A stretch of 41,654 bases of DNA from Candidatus Schekmanbacteria bacterium (GTDB taxonomy: Bacteria; SZUA-182), in contig JACRJN010000013.1 in assembly GCA_016235675.1 (NCBI GenBank), positions 1 through 41,654 of the forward strand, read 5' to 3'. Below, piece by piece: positions 28,548-37,853 of this stretch; the first letter of the stretch is position 1, and every line of letters starts with the position of its first letter. The position numbers and the translations under genes are program-made. Below the pieces are notes generated by a model. That model worked only from the letters and a program-made list of their open reading frames with translations. It was not told the origin of the DNA and did not search any database.

Positions 28548-30683
28548 ATGAATCAGACGCATATCCTTAAAATAGCCGAAGCGCTTAAACTAAAAGCCAA
28601 ACAAGTAATAAACACCGCCCAACTTTTGGGGGAGGGAGCGACCATTCCCTTTATCTCCCGTTACCGCAAAGAGGTCACCGGGTCATTGGATGAAGTGGCT
28701 ATTACCGCCATCCGCGATCGTCTGGAGCAATTGCGGGAGTTGGACAAACGCCGGGAAGCCATTCTCAAATCCCTGGAGGAGATGGGAAAGCTGAGCGATG
28801 AACTAAAAACCCAACTGCTGGCCGCCGAAACCATGACTGTTTTAGAGGATATTTATCTGCCTTATCGCCCCAAACGGCGTACCAGGGCGACCATCGCCAG
28901 GGAAAAAGGTTTGGAGCCTCTCGCCCAACTGATACTTGCTCAGAGCGGCAGCGATCCGCTGACGGAAGCCGCCCGATTCGTCAATCCCGAAAAGGGTGTG
29001 GAGACGGTCGACGATGCCTTGGCCGGGGCGCGGGATATTATCGCAGAAATTGTAAACGAGGATCAGGCCGCCCGTGCCCAAATCCGCCAATTGTTCAGGG
29101 AAAAGGGAACCTTCCGCAGCCGGGTGGTTTCCGAAAAGGAGCAGGAGGGGATCAAATATAAAGATTATTTTGCTTGGGAGGAGCCGGTGTCTTGTGCCCC
29201 CTCTCATCGTGTACTGGCTCTTCGCCGCGGTGAGAACGAGGGGTTTTTATTGCTGGAAATCGCCCCGTCCCAAGCGGCTGCTTTGACCATTTTGGAAGAC
29301 CTCTTTGTCAAGGGGGGAAAGGCCGATTCCGAACAGGTACGCCTGGCGGTGCATGACAGTTACCAACGCCTGATGCAGCTTTCCCTGGAGACGGAAATCC
29401 GCCTGGAGACCAAAAAGCGCGCCGATGGCGAAGCCATTCATGTCTTTGCCGAAAACCTGCGCCAATTGCTGTTGGCGGCGCCTCTGGGCCAGAAAAGCGT
29501 TCTGGCTCTCGATCCGGGATTCCGCACCGGCTGTAAGCTGATCTGCCTGGATCGGCAGGGGCGGCTTTTACATAACGAGGCTATTTACCCTCATGAGCCG
29601 CAAAAGAAAACCATTGAAGCGGAAGCAATCGTCACCCATTTGGTGGATAAGTTCCAAATTGAGGCCATCGCCATCGGCAACGGTACCGCCGGGAGGGAAA
29701 CGGAAGCCTTTGTACGCGCCTTGAAGCTGCCCAAAAGCGTCCAGGTGGTAATGGTCAACGAAAGCGGCGCCTCGGTCTATTCGGCCTCAGAGGTAGCCAG
29801 GGAGGAGTTTCCCGATTACGATGTCACGGTGCGGGGAGCGGTCTCTATCGGCAGGCGCTTGATGGATCCTTTGGCGGAATTGGTGAAGATCGATCCCAAA
29901 TCGATCGGGGTTGGGCAGTATCAGCACGATGTCGATCAGAAGGCGCTCAGGCAGGGCTTGGATGACGTGGTGATAAGCTGCGTCAACGGCGTGGGGGTGG
30001 AGATCAATACCGCAAGCTGTCAGCTTTTAACCTATGTCTCCGGATTAGGGCCGCAACTGGCTAAAAACATTGTCGAATACCGTAACGAGAATGGCCCGTT
30101 TGTACGTCGGGAGGATTTCCGCCGGGTTTCCAAACTTGGTCCCAAGGCATATGAACAGGCTGCCGGATTTTTGCGTATCAGAAACGGGGAAAACCCCTTG
30201 GATGCAAGCGCGGTACACCCGGAAAGCTATCACATCGTGAACGCCGTCACCCAGGATTTGGGCTGCACTTTAGCGGATTTGATGGGCAATGAAAAGCTGC
30301 GCAAAAAGATCAATCTCAACAAATACGTAACCGCTACCGTCGGCCTGCCCACCCTAAACGACATCATGAACGAACTGGCCAAGCCGGGGCGCGACCCGCG
30401 GGAAAAATTCGAAGCCTTCAGCTTTACCGAAGGGGTGGAAAAAATCGGGGACGTAAAGCCGGGGATGAAACTGCCCGGCATCGTCACCAACATCACCAAT
30501 TTCGGGGCATTTGTGGACATCGGAGTGCATCAGGACGGCCTGGTGCATATCAGCCAGATCGCCGACCGCTTTGTGCCAAACCCCAACGATGTATTGAAGG
30601 TGCAGCAAAAGGTCAATGTCACCGTGCTGGAGGTGGACATCGTCCGCAAGCGCATCTCCCTGTCCCTGCGTTCCAAGCCGTAG
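28548..30683 (+). CDS. tex: Tex-family transcription accessory / RNA-binding protein
   Basis: A 711-residue cytoplasmic protein homologous to Tex (bacterial Spt6 core relative). N-terminal helical Tex domain about 1-190 (STRYRKEVTGSLDE-like segment present as SRYRKEVTGSLDEVA), a YqgF/RNase H-like domain from about 325 (VLALDPGFRTGCKL), helix-hairpin-helix region at about 490-560 (NTASCQLLTYVSGLGPQLAK) and a C-terminal S1 domain from about 634 (GMKLPGIVTNITNFGAFVDI). Full length. ATG 28548 has AGGAA just upstream; the in-frame ATG at 28494 lies in a repeat. Confidence 0.97.
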   Translation: MNQTHILKIAEALKLKAKQVINTAQLLGEGATIPFISRYRKEVTGSLDEVAITAIRDRLEQLRELDKRREAILKSLEEMGKLSDELKTQLLAAETMTVLEDIYLPYRPKRRTRATIAREKGLEPLAQLILAQSGSDPLTEAARFVNPEKGVETVDDALAGARDIIAEIVNEDQAARAQIRQLFREKGTFRSRVVSEKEQEGIKYKDYFAWEEPVSCAPSHRVLALRRGENEGFLLLEIAPSQAAALTILEDLFVKGGKADSEQVRLAVHDSYQRLMQLSLETEIRLETKKRADGEAIHVFAENLRQLLLAAPLGQKSVLALDPGFRTGCKLICLDRQGRLLHNEAIYPHEPQKKTIEAEAIVTHLVDKFQIEAIAIGNGTAGRETEAFVRALKLPKSVQVVMVNESGASVYSASEVAREEFPDYDVTVRGAVSIGRRLMDPLAELVKIDPKSIGVGQYQHDVDQKALRQGLDDVVISCVNGVGVEINTASCQLLTYVSGLGPQLAKNIVEYRNENGPFVRREDFRRVSKLGPKAYEQAAGFLRIRNGENPLDASAVHPESYHIVNAVTQDLGCTLADLMGNEKLRKKINLNKYVTATVGLPTLNDIMNELAKPGRDPREKFEAFSFTEGVEKIGDVKPGMKLPGIVTNITNFGAFVDIGVHQDGLVHISQIADRFVPNPNDVLKVQQKVNVTVLEVDIVRKRISLSLRSKP

Positions 30684-30800
30684 TTGATGCAGTAGAAAGA
30701 GTGAAGGGTAAGGGGTGAAATTTTTGTTTCGGCCTGTCTCAGGCCGAAAGTCCCGCGGTTCAGGTGTTTCGATTAAAACTACAATGTTGCCCTGCAATCA

Positions 30801-32276
30801 TCATGGCACCGATAGCGTCACGTAGCGGGTGTGCTCGGCCTGTTTTACCAATAATAAGACCGTTTCCTTGGATTTAGCCTCACTTATCAACGACTGATAA
30901 ACTTCAATATTGGGTACCGGTTTTCTATTGACCTCCAGAATTATGGTCCCGGCGGTAATTTCGGCTTCAGTTGCCGGGCTGTTTTCCTCTACATCGGTAA
31001 TGACAACCCCGCTTTCATCTTTCAGGTTGAAATAATCTTTAAGCTGTCTGGTTACGTTCTCCACCCGCATTCCCAGGCGGGAAGCGATCTTGTGTGGCAT
31101 AAAGGCCATGCGCTCATCCTTGGGATATGTTCCCAGGGTGACCGATACCGTTTCCGCTTTACCATTACGGATAACTTCCAGTTTTATTTTGGTATCGGGT
31201 GGGGTTTTAGCCGCCATGCGGGACAACTGGTTGTAGTCTTCAAGCGTCTTCCCGTTGAATTTAGTGACGATGTCGCCTTGTTTTAAACCGGCTGCGGCTG
31301 CCGGTGAATCGGGCAGTACTTGAGAGATCAGAGCGCCGATCGGTTCTTCCAGACCGAAAGAGCCGGCGATACCGGGAGTGACTTTTTGGATTACCACTCC
31401 CAGCCAGCCGCGGGTGACGGAGCCTTTATCCCTCAGGTCGTTTAAGACATCCTTAGCCATATTGATCGGCAGGACAAATCCGATTCCCTGTCCCTCAGGT
31501 ACAATCGCGGTGCTGATGCCGACGACCTCGCCGCGTAAATTGAACAACGGCCCGCCGCTGTTGCCCGGATTGATGGAGGCGTCGGTTTGAATAAAATCAT
31601 CATAAGGGCCGGAACCGATCACCCGGCCTTTGGCGCTGACAATCCCGCTGGTGACCGTATGCTCCAGGCCGAAGGGGTTGCCGACAGCCAGCACCCATTC
31701 GCCGACCTGCAACGCATCGGAATCGCCCAAAGTCACTACCGGAAGGTCTTTCCAGGAATCGATCTTGATCAAAGCGACATCGATTTTAGAATCGGCTCCC
31801 ACCACTTTTGCCGTAAACTCCTTCTTGTTGGAGAGGGTGACGCTGATTTCATCCACATTTTCCACTACATGGGCATTGGTTATGATATAGCCTTCTTTGT
31901 TGATGATAAAACCCGAACCCAAGCTCTTTTGCTTGAATTCGTGATTGGGAATAAAGCCGAAAAACTTTTCAAAAAAATCTTCAAATGGATTAGCGCCTCC
32001 CCTGCCTTGGCCTCCGCTACGGGGATGACCGGGCGGCATTAGGGGGGACATCATATGCGGGTCTTCTTTGACGGTTCTGGTGGTGCTGATGTTGACGACC
32101 GCCGGTTTCTGCTCACCGGCTATTTTGATGAATGTCTCCGGTGTGAGAGTGGAGGGCATTTGTGTCTTTTTTTTAGATTCCTGCCAAAACCCACCCTTTT
32201 TTTCCGGGCAGGCCGTAAGTGTTAAAAGACTTACGGTCAGAAGTGTATTTAGATATATCTTAGATTTGCTCTTCAT
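30801..32276 (-). CDS. degP: HtrA/Deg-family serine protease, predicted lipoprotein
   Basis: A 491-residue periplasmic quality-control protease. The N-terminus is a lipoprotein signal with lipobox LTAC (C23), so it is probably membrane-anchored rather than soluble. Catalytic triad H136 (ITNAHVVEN), D166 (KIDVALIK) and S240 (NPGNSGGPLF). Two PDZ domains follow at about 285-380 (GWLGVVIQKVTPGIAGSFGL) and 400-490 (LGMRVENVTRQLKDYFNL). A Gly/Pro-rich loop (78-95) lies before the protease domain. GGAGGG precedes the ATG. It converges with tex. Confidence 0.95.
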   Translation of the reverse strand: MKSKSKIYLNTLLTVSLLTLTACPEKKGGFWQESKKKTQMPSTLTPETFIKIAGEQKPAVVNISTTRTVKEDPHMMSPLMPPGHPRSGGQGRGGANPFEDFFEKFFGFIPNHEFKQKSLGSGFIINKEGYIITNAHVVENVDEISVTLSNKKEFTAKVVGADSKIDVALIKIDSWKDLPVVTLGDSDALQVGEWVLAVGNPFGLEHTVTSGIVSAKGRVIGSGPYDDFIQTDASINPGNSGGPLFNLRGEVVGISTAIVPEGQGIGFVLPINMAKDVLNDLRDKGSVTRGWLGVVIQKVTPGIAGSFGLEEPIGALISQVLPDSPAAAAGLKQGDIVTKFNGKTLEDYNQLSRMAAKTPPDTKIKLEVIRNGKAETVSVTLGTYPKDERMAFMPHKIASRLGMRVENVTRQLKDYFNLKDESGVVITDVEENSPATEAEITAGTIILEVNRKPVPNIEVYQSLISEAKSKETVLLLVKQAEHTRYVTLSVP

Positions 32277-32339
32277 CTGGTTATGCCCTCCGCTGGAATA
32301 TCCGTATTTTTTTACAGAGCTTTCATAAACTGGAAATTG

Positions 32340-32490
32340 GCGTCAGGAGGTAACTTCTGACGCCACAAGCGTTGTGCTGTCAGGAGTTACCTCCTGACAG
32401 CTTTCTATTTTGTCATTCCCGAATGAAGTTATCGGGAATATGGTGTTGAATTTAAAACCAGATTCCCGATAAAGGCATTCGGGAATGACA
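32340..32490. repeat. Family E hairpins followed by a family D palindrome
   Basis: 32340-32401: GCGTCAGGAGGTAACTTCTG and CAGGAGTTACCTCCTGACAG. 32411-32490: TGTCATTCCCGAATG facing CATTCGGGAATGACA. They fill the 251-bp gap between the Deg protease and the DUF4340 gene; no gene is seen. Confidence 0.8.
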
Positions 32491-32527
32491 TAACGGGAGT
32501 CACCGGTATAATCCTAAAACCCCCGCG

Positions 32528-33892
32528 CTACAGCTTAAAATCCGCCGGTTTCTTGTTAACCGGCTTCAAAACCGCCACATCGATAGCCACAATTTTATCG
32601 TTGACGCGCACGTAAATCAAATCATTTGTAGTCTTTTTCGCCCCAAATGTCAAGGCCAGATTGGATTGAGCTTTGCCGTTGAATAAAACGTTGATTTTCA
32701 AGACAGGCTGTGCAAAACCGTAATCGGTTTTAGCCTCCGGCTGATCGATAAATTCCTTAACCTGCGTTTGCAGGAGGATATTGAGCACATCATAAATTAC
32801 TGTATCCTTAGCCTTGGCTTTTTCCGGTTTGAGCATTTCCCATTCATAGCTGTAGGTTACCTTTTTACGCGCCAGAATTATCGTTTGATTGGGGCTGATC
32901 AATTCCAGACCGGATAAATCATCGGTGGAAAAAGTCGCTAAATTCTTATTGCGAAAATCGTTGGCCTTTTTAAACAAATGGGTTTCTATTTCCGCCGGCA
33001 GGGTGAAAATATTATGCTTGTCCTGAATTTTGGCCAAGATTTCAGCCCCGCCCTCGGCATCGACCTTTTTGCCTAACAATAACACCTGATGGGTTTTATC
33101 ATCGCTTAGGGTGATGTCGATAACCATCTGCGGCTGGTCTAACCCGTATTGAACAAGGTCACCCGCTTCTTCGGCTACGAATCTCTTGACGGGTACGGCA
33201 TTCAGCAGATCGATAAAGTTGTTGATTTCCTTGTTGTCGGCTAACACCTCAAGCGGCTGGATTATCCGCCACTGATCATTTTCCAACTGATGGGTCAGGA
33301 CAATGTTTTCCTGGGCTGATTTAATGTCCAGCGCTTTGATTTGATGCTTTTGTGCGTGTAGCACCCGTTTATCCCGCAGATCGTAAAGCTCTTTATCCAG
33401 ATGCTGACGGATGTTGGTAAAGAGCATGAAAACCTGATCGTCGCTGTCCCGCTTGCAGTAGACAAAAGCCTGGGTGGGATTGAGATCGCCCAAAAGCAGG
33501 GAGTAATCCTTTTTAGCGATCGTCAAAGTCACCCGCAGCGGCTTTTCCTTTAACCCGTATCCGGTCAAATCTTTGGCCTTTTCCTCCAAGACCCGCTGAA
33601 TTTTGGTATCCAGCACAGTAGCAATCACATCCAGCACCGTTGCGCCGTCCGCCGCCAGTTGCAGCGGCTCCGTGATCGTCCATTTCCCGGAATTATCTTT
33701 GATGCAACGGATCACGATGCCGTTGTTTTCAATACGGACAGATTCTACCTGATCGGCAGGTAAAGTATAAATCTTCTCTGCCGAATCTTTGGCCGCTTCG
33801 CGCTTTTTCCCTGCGATAACTTCGTAATAATAAACAAAGCCCCCTAAAGCGATCAGAATCAGCAGCCAGATTACTGTATTCCTGGACTTCAT
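32528..33892 (-). CDS. DUF4340 domain protein
   Basis: A 454-residue protein with one N-terminal membrane helix (MKSRNTVIWLLILIALGGFV) and a large extracytoplasmic region made of repeated DUF4340-type units: YGLKEKPLRVTLTIAK, YGLDQPQMVIDITLSDD and YGFAQPVLKINVLFNG mark three repeats. The family usually lies beside Gld-type ABC transporter genes, as here, and may be an exported partner of GldG. I chose ATG 33892, giving an ATGA overlap with the GldG stop codon and GGAGGAG upstream, over 33913. Function unknown. Confidence 0.88.
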   Translation of the reverse strand: MKSRNTVIWLLILIALGGFVYYYEVIAGKKREAAKDSAEKIYTLPADQVESVRIENNGIVIRCIKDNSGKWTITEPLQLAADGATVLDVIATVLDTKIQRVLEEKAKDLTGYGLKEKPLRVTLTIAKKDYSLLLGDLNPTQAFVYCKRDSDDQVFMLFTNIRQHLDKELYDLRDKRVLHAQKHQIKALDIKSAQENIVLTHQLENDQWRIIQPLEVLADNKEINNFIDLLNAVPVKRFVAEEAGDLVQYGLDQPQMVIDITLSDDKTHQVLLLGKKVDAEGGAEILAKIQDKHNIFTLPAEIETHLFKKANDFRNKNLATFSTDDLSGLELISPNQTIILARKKVTYSYEWEMLKPEKAKAKDTVIYDVLNILLQTQVKEFIDQPEAKTDYGFAQPVLKINVLFNGKAQSNLALTFGAKKTTNDLIYVRVNDKIVAIDVAVLKPVNKKPADFKL

Positions 33893-35259
33893 GCCTTGCG
33901 TCTCCTCCACCATACGCCGATGCCTGCCAAAAGCACCGCAACCGGGATGGCGACTACGGTAAGCCAGAAGAGCATTTGCATGTCGGTTTCGGTCAGACTG
34001 ATCATTCTTTTGGCTTCTTCCTTGGGGCGGATGGAGATCAAATCTTCTTCCTGCGCCAGCCAGCTTATGATATTGAGAAACAGGTCACGGTTACCGGATA
34101 GGTTGATATAGGTATTGTTGACGAAATCGGCATCGCCGATCACAATCAGGCGCACGGAGGTTTTGGCTGCGGCGGGCTGTTTTTCCGCTCCGGCGGGTTT
34201 AACCGGCATATCGACGACTACCGCTACGGAAATCGGCCCTTTTATGTCCTTACCCTCGTTAAACTCATAACTCTGCGCTTGATAATCCACCTCAGCCCAA
34301 CTACCCTCGGTAGTGCTGGCCAGGGATTGAACGATAGTTCCTTCCGGGACATTATCCAGCGGGGTAATGGAACGGGCTACCGGAAAGAATGAGGCTAGAT
34401 CGAAGCCGCGGGTAATCGGATGCTGGGTGTAGTTGGTGACCACCGGCATGAAATAATCCCCGCCGAAAAGACGGCTCAGTTTATCGATAACCATATCGTT
34501 GCCGATCTTCACCCCCCATTGCAGCAGAAAGTCATTCAGACCGACGCCGGGCGGGGGATCGAGCATGAAGAAGGCTTTGCCGCCGCGTTTTAAATAATCT
34601 TCCAGGGTTTTTAATTCTTCCGGGAAGAAATCTTTCTCCGGCCCGCTGATGATCAGCACTGAACAATCATCCGGTATTTTCGCTTCCCGCGCCAAAACCA
34701 ATTTAGCGACTGCAAAGTTTTGTTTTTCAATCGCTTCTTTGAGCAGGCTGTAACCGGTTTTATCCGCATCGTCAATATTATTCTCGCCGTGGCCGTCTAC
34801 AAAATAGACTTTGTTTTGCTTTTCTCTGGTCAGTTTGAGAATGACGTTGGTGAATTCTTCCTCGGTGATGGTTTCGGTTTGTTCCTGGCGGTTTTTATAT
34901 TCGAAAAATATCGTACCGTAGCGCTGTATCCCGTATTGCTTGGCCAGACTTGGCTTTTTATCGGGATCGACCAATTCGGTTTGAATCTGACCTGAATGAT
35001 AGCGGTAAGCCGCCAGCAGATTTTCCGCCTTCCCCCAGGTCTGCGAGGTGGGTTTGTCGAAGAGTATCACCTTCAGCGGGCTGTCGATTTTCTTCAGCAG
35101 CTTGATGCTTTGATCCGCCAAGGTATGCTCCCCGCCCTCCGTGAAATCGAAGCGCTGGTTGTGTTGGGAAGCCAGATAGTTGATTAAGACTACGATACCC
35201 AGAATGATGAAGATCATTCCGACGATGTTAAACCGTAATATTTTCAGACGCTTATTCAT
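33889..35259 (-). CDS. gldG: GldG-like ABC transporter auxiliary protein
   Basis: A 456-residue protein with an N-terminal membrane helix (about 10-30, NIVGMIFIILGIVVLINYLA), a long extracytoplasmic GldG/IFT52-like domain (VYFVDGHGENNIDDADKTGY, LLKEAIEKQNF, VLIISGPEKDF, GGKAFFMLDPPPG) and a C-terminal helix (MLFWLTVVAIPVAVLLAGIG). In Bacteroidota GldA/F/G act in gliding; outside that phylum the role is unknown. It is separated from gldF by 259 bp with a three-level nested repeat and is coupled to the DUF4340 gene. Confidence 0.9.
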   Translation of the reverse strand: MNKRLKILRFNIVGMIFIILGIVVLINYLASQHNQRFDFTEGGEHTLADQSIKLLKKIDSPLKVILFDKPTSQTWGKAENLLAAYRYHSGQIQTELVDPDKKPSLAKQYGIQRYGTIFFEYKNRQEQTETITEEEFTNVILKLTREKQNKVYFVDGHGENNIDDADKTGYSLLKEAIEKQNFAVAKLVLAREAKIPDDCSVLIISGPEKDFFPEELKTLEDYLKRGGKAFFMLDPPPGVGLNDFLLQWGVKIGNDMVIDKLSRLFGGDYFMPVVTNYTQHPITRGFDLASFFPVARSITPLDNVPEGTIVQSLASTTEGSWAEVDYQAQSYEFNEGKDIKGPISVAVVVDMPVKPAGAEKQPAAAKTSVRLIVIGDADFVNNTYINLSGNRDLFLNIISWLAQEEDLISIRPKEEAKRMISLTETDMQMLFWLTVVAIPVAVLLAGIGVWWRRRKA

Positions 35260-35290
35260 GGTGGGTTAAGACGTCCTCCTTTCAGTTAAT

Positions 35291-35513
35291 AGGCTTGAGG
35301 CTTGAGTGATTGTGCCGCAACTGCTTGTAAATCAAAAATGCCCTCAATTGTCATCCCCGAATGCCTTTATCGGGGATATGGTGTTGACTTTAAAACCAGA
35401 TTCCCGATAAAGGCATTCGGGAATGACAAAATAGGGAGTTGCGGCACAGCCCCTTGAGTAGTGAGCTTGAGGGTAACGTATTTTCTCACCCCTCAAGCCT
35501 CAGGTCTCAAGCC
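35291..35513. repeat. Three-level nested palindrome between gldF and gldG
   Basis: Outer: AGGCTTGAGGCTTGAG at 35291 with CTCAAGCCTCAGGTCTCAAG near 35492-35513. Middle: TGTGCCGCAACT at 35311-35322 with AGTTGCGGCACA at 35437-35448 (perfect, 12 bp). Inner: family D at 35349-35428, TGTCATCCCCGAATGCC facing GGCATTCGGGAATGACA. Each pair lies inside the previous one. Confidence 0.9.
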
Positions 35514-35518
35514 TTTTT

Positions 35519-36277
35519 TTACTTCAATTCCAAAAATTGATTGGTTAAAAACAAATTAAATCCGATAAAGCTGAAATAATATACCAAATGTTTGGTGTCA
35601 ACTACGCCTTCCACGAATTCGGCAAAGTGTTCGACCAGGGAGATATAATTGAGGGCATGGGAGGCGTTGCCTTCCACAAAATGACCGGCCCAGCCGATAA
35701 TCCAAAAGGTAAGCAGCAGGCCGAAGCTGGTTGCCGCCGCGACAATCTGATTTTCGGTCAGGGAAGAGGCCATGGTACCCGCGGCAATATAGGATGCGCC
35801 GACAAGGAGCATTCCCAGATAAGCCCCGGCGATTTTACCCAAATCCGGGTTGCCGTACAAAAACAAGATCAAAGGATAGGCCAAGGTGATCACCAGCAGC
35901 AGCATATAAAGAAACAAAGCGGACAAAAATTTACCGGCCACTAATTGCCAGGAAGTAATCGGGGAGGTGAGCAGCAGTTCCATGCAGCCGCTCTTTTTTT
36001 CCTCGGCATAAATGCGCATGGTAAGTAGGGGCATCATCAGTAAAAGAATGATGTTGAGATTGTAGAACAGCGGTTTGACAATCATCTCATCCATATTTAA
36101 AACATTCATCGGGGCGTTATACTGAGTGTAGTGCATGGACTGCATGTTGAAAGCCGCGGTTAAACTAAAGAAAAAATACCCCCCCAGAAACAGAAATACC
36201 ACAAAAAGCGTATAGGCAATCGGCGAGGTAAAATAGGTTTTCAGCTCTTTTTTAAAAACAGCCCAGATGGCGCGCAT
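35519..36277 (-). CDS. gldF: ABC-2 type permease, GldF-like
   Basis: A 252-residue integral membrane protein with six predicted helices. The N-terminus IWAVFKKELKTYFTSPIAYT is the classic ABC-2/GldF opening, and YAEEKKSGCMELLLTSPITSW is the conserved cytoplasmic motif. It pairs with the ATPase encoded upstream. ATG 36277 shares its A with the TAA of the ATPase gene and has GGAGG upstream; a longer ORF start at 36367 would run inside that gene. Confidence 0.92.
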   Translation of the reverse strand: MRAIWAVFKKELKTYFTSPIAYTLFVVFLFLGGYFFFSLTAAFNMQSMHYTQYNAPMNVLNMDEMIVKPLFYNLNIILLLMMPLLTMRIYAEEKKSGCMELLLTSPITSWQLVAGKFLSALFLYMLLLVITLAYPLILFLYGNPDLGKIAGAYLGMLLVGASYIAAGTMASSLTENQIVAAATSFGLLLTFWIIGWAGHFVEGNASHALNYISLVEHFAEFVEGVVDTKHLVYYFSFIGFNLFLTNQFLELK

Positions 36278-37212
36278 TATGGTAAAACCTCCTCTTCTTT
36301 GGTAATTAAATGCAGGAAGACCTCTTCCAGGCTCACATCGCAGGAGCGCAATTCCAACAATTCCCAATTATTTTGCACTATGGTCTTGGCGATGGCGGCG
36401 CGCAAATCGCACTCAGGTAAGGATTCCACATGATAATTATCCTTGCCCTGGGTTGCTACTCCGGTAACCCCCGCGATTTTACCCAAAGCCGCTTTAATTT
36501 CATTTTGCGGCCCCTTGGCCGCAACGGTGATTTTGGCCGTTCCCATAATCCGCTGCGCCAGATTATCCGGGGCGTCTTCGGCCACCAGCTTTCCCTTGCT
36601 CAGGATGATAACCCGGTCGCAGATGGCGCTGACTTCCGGCAAAATATGAGTGCTTAAGATTACCGTGTGCTCGCTTTTCAACTCTTTAATCATCTGGCGC
36701 ACTTCGATAATCTGCTGAGGGTCTAAGCCGATAGTCGGTTCATCCAGGATCAAAACCGGCGGATTGTGCACCAGCGCCTGGGCTATCCCCACCCGCTGCC
36801 GGTAGCCTTTGGAAAGGGTGCGGATGATGCGTCTTGGCACCTCGGTCAGCCGGCATTTTTCGATGACTTTATCCACCGCGTTTTTAATCTCCGCACCTGG
36901 TACATTACGCAACTCAGCCATAAATTCCAGATAGCTTCTGACCCGCATTTGGGTATAAAGCGGGGTATTTTCCGGCAGATAGCCGATGGACTGCTTGGCT
37001 TGAAGCGGATCGCTCAGCACATCGAATCCGGCGATTTTTACGTAGCCTTCGGTTGCGGGCAAATATCCGGTAAGGATACGCATGGCCGTGGTCTTTCCGG
37101 CACCGTTCGGCCCCAAAAATCCCAGGATGCTGCCTTTTCCTACCTTAAAGCTGATATTATCCAGCGCGGTCAGATTGCTGTATTTTTTAGTCAAATTTTG
37201 AACTTCAATCAT
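36277..37212 (-). CDS. gldA: ABC transporter ATP-binding protein, GldA-like
   Basis: A 311-residue ATPase. Walker A GPNGAGKTTAM, signature LSKGYRQRVGIAQAL, Walker B VLILDEPTIGLDP and switch His in STHILPEV. The C-terminal ~80 residues (ITVAAKGPQNEIKAAL onward) form the domain typical of ABC-2 exporter ATPases. GGAGGA precedes the start. First gene of the gldA-gldF-gldG-DUF4340 group. Confidence 0.95.
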   Translation of the reverse strand: MIEVQNLTKKYSNLTALDNISFKVGKGSILGFLGPNGAGKTTAMRILTGYLPATEGYVKIAGFDVLSDPLQAKQSIGYLPENTPLYTQMRVRSYLEFMAELRNVPGAEIKNAVDKVIEKCRLTEVPRRIIRTLSKGYRQRVGIAQALVHNPPVLILDEPTIGLDPQQIIEVRQMIKELKSEHTVILSTHILPEVSAICDRVIILSKGKLVAEDAPDNLAQRIMGTAKITVAAKGPQNEIKAALGKIAGVTGVATQGKDNYHVESLPECDLRAAIAKTIVQNNWELLELRSCDVSLEEVFLHLITKEEEVLP

Positions 37213-37248
37213 GTCTAAAGTTCCTCCGTCGTTTTATATAAAAATTTT

Positions 37249-37350
37249 GTAGGGTGGGCTGTGCCCACCAAATTTGCTGGCCTGACATTATTTATGCCGG
37301 TCAAATATCAACCAAGAATAGTTTAAAATGGTGGGCAAAACCCACCCTAC
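37249..37350. repeat. Family C long palindrome upstream of gldA
   Basis: It begins GTAGGGTGGGCTGTGCCCAC and ends GGCAAAACCCACCCTAC, with the same ~45-bp central sequence as the 5593 and 8074 copies. Confidence 0.8.
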
Positions 37351-37407
37351 TCAATTATGATAATGGATTAAATCTTGGAAACTGAAGAAAGATGGGCAGG
37401 GGGTCTA

Positions 37408-37836
37408 TTACCGGGAATTCTGCACAAAACGCATTCTCAAATCGTATAATACATTTTCGAACAACATTTCCTCATCCTTAGTCTGATTACCCTTGGTTTT
37501 TTCCTGCAACAGGGCGATTAAATCAATGGATTGTTTTGACGACGCTAAATCTTTTTCTTTCCTGTTCGAGGCGGGATTAGGAATTTCGCCCATCTGAATC
37601 AAAGCGGTATGGCTCAGCGAAAAGATCAGATTACTTAAGGTAATCCCCGGAGCAAACTCTTCTTTTTGAGCCTTCGGTTTTTCCGGTTTAGGCGGAGCAG
37701 TTTCTTTCTCGGCGGCTTTTTGGCCTTTTTTTTCCGCTTCCAATGTTTCTTGCTTTTCTTCTTCGGATTTGACGGCAAAGCGGCGATCGACGATAGTAAA
37801 GCCTCTTTCCTTATCCCGATCCTTATCGTTCTGCAT
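37408..37836 (-). CDS. DUF1844 domain protein
   Basis: A 142-residue soluble protein. Residues 1-60 are highly charged (KSEEEKQETLEAEKKGQKAA), probably coiled or disordered. The C-terminal DUF1844 core contains LSNLIFSLSHTALIQMGEI, then SKQSIDLIALLQEKTKGN and ENVLYDLRMRFVQ. The family is widespread and uncharacterised. I prefer ATG 37836 (MQNDKDRDK) with AAGGTGG upstream over GTG 37851. It lies 17 nt from hsp20 on the same strand and is likely cotranscribed. Confidence 0.88.
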   Translation of the reverse strand: MQNDKDRDKERGFTIVDRRFAVKSEEEKQETLEAEKKGQKAAEKETAPPKPEKPKAQKEEFAPGITLSNLIFSLSHTALIQMGEIPNPASNRKEKDLASSKQSIDLIALLQEKTKGNQTKDEEMLFENVLYDLRMRFVQNSR

Positions 37837-37853
37837 TTTGTATATCCCCACCT

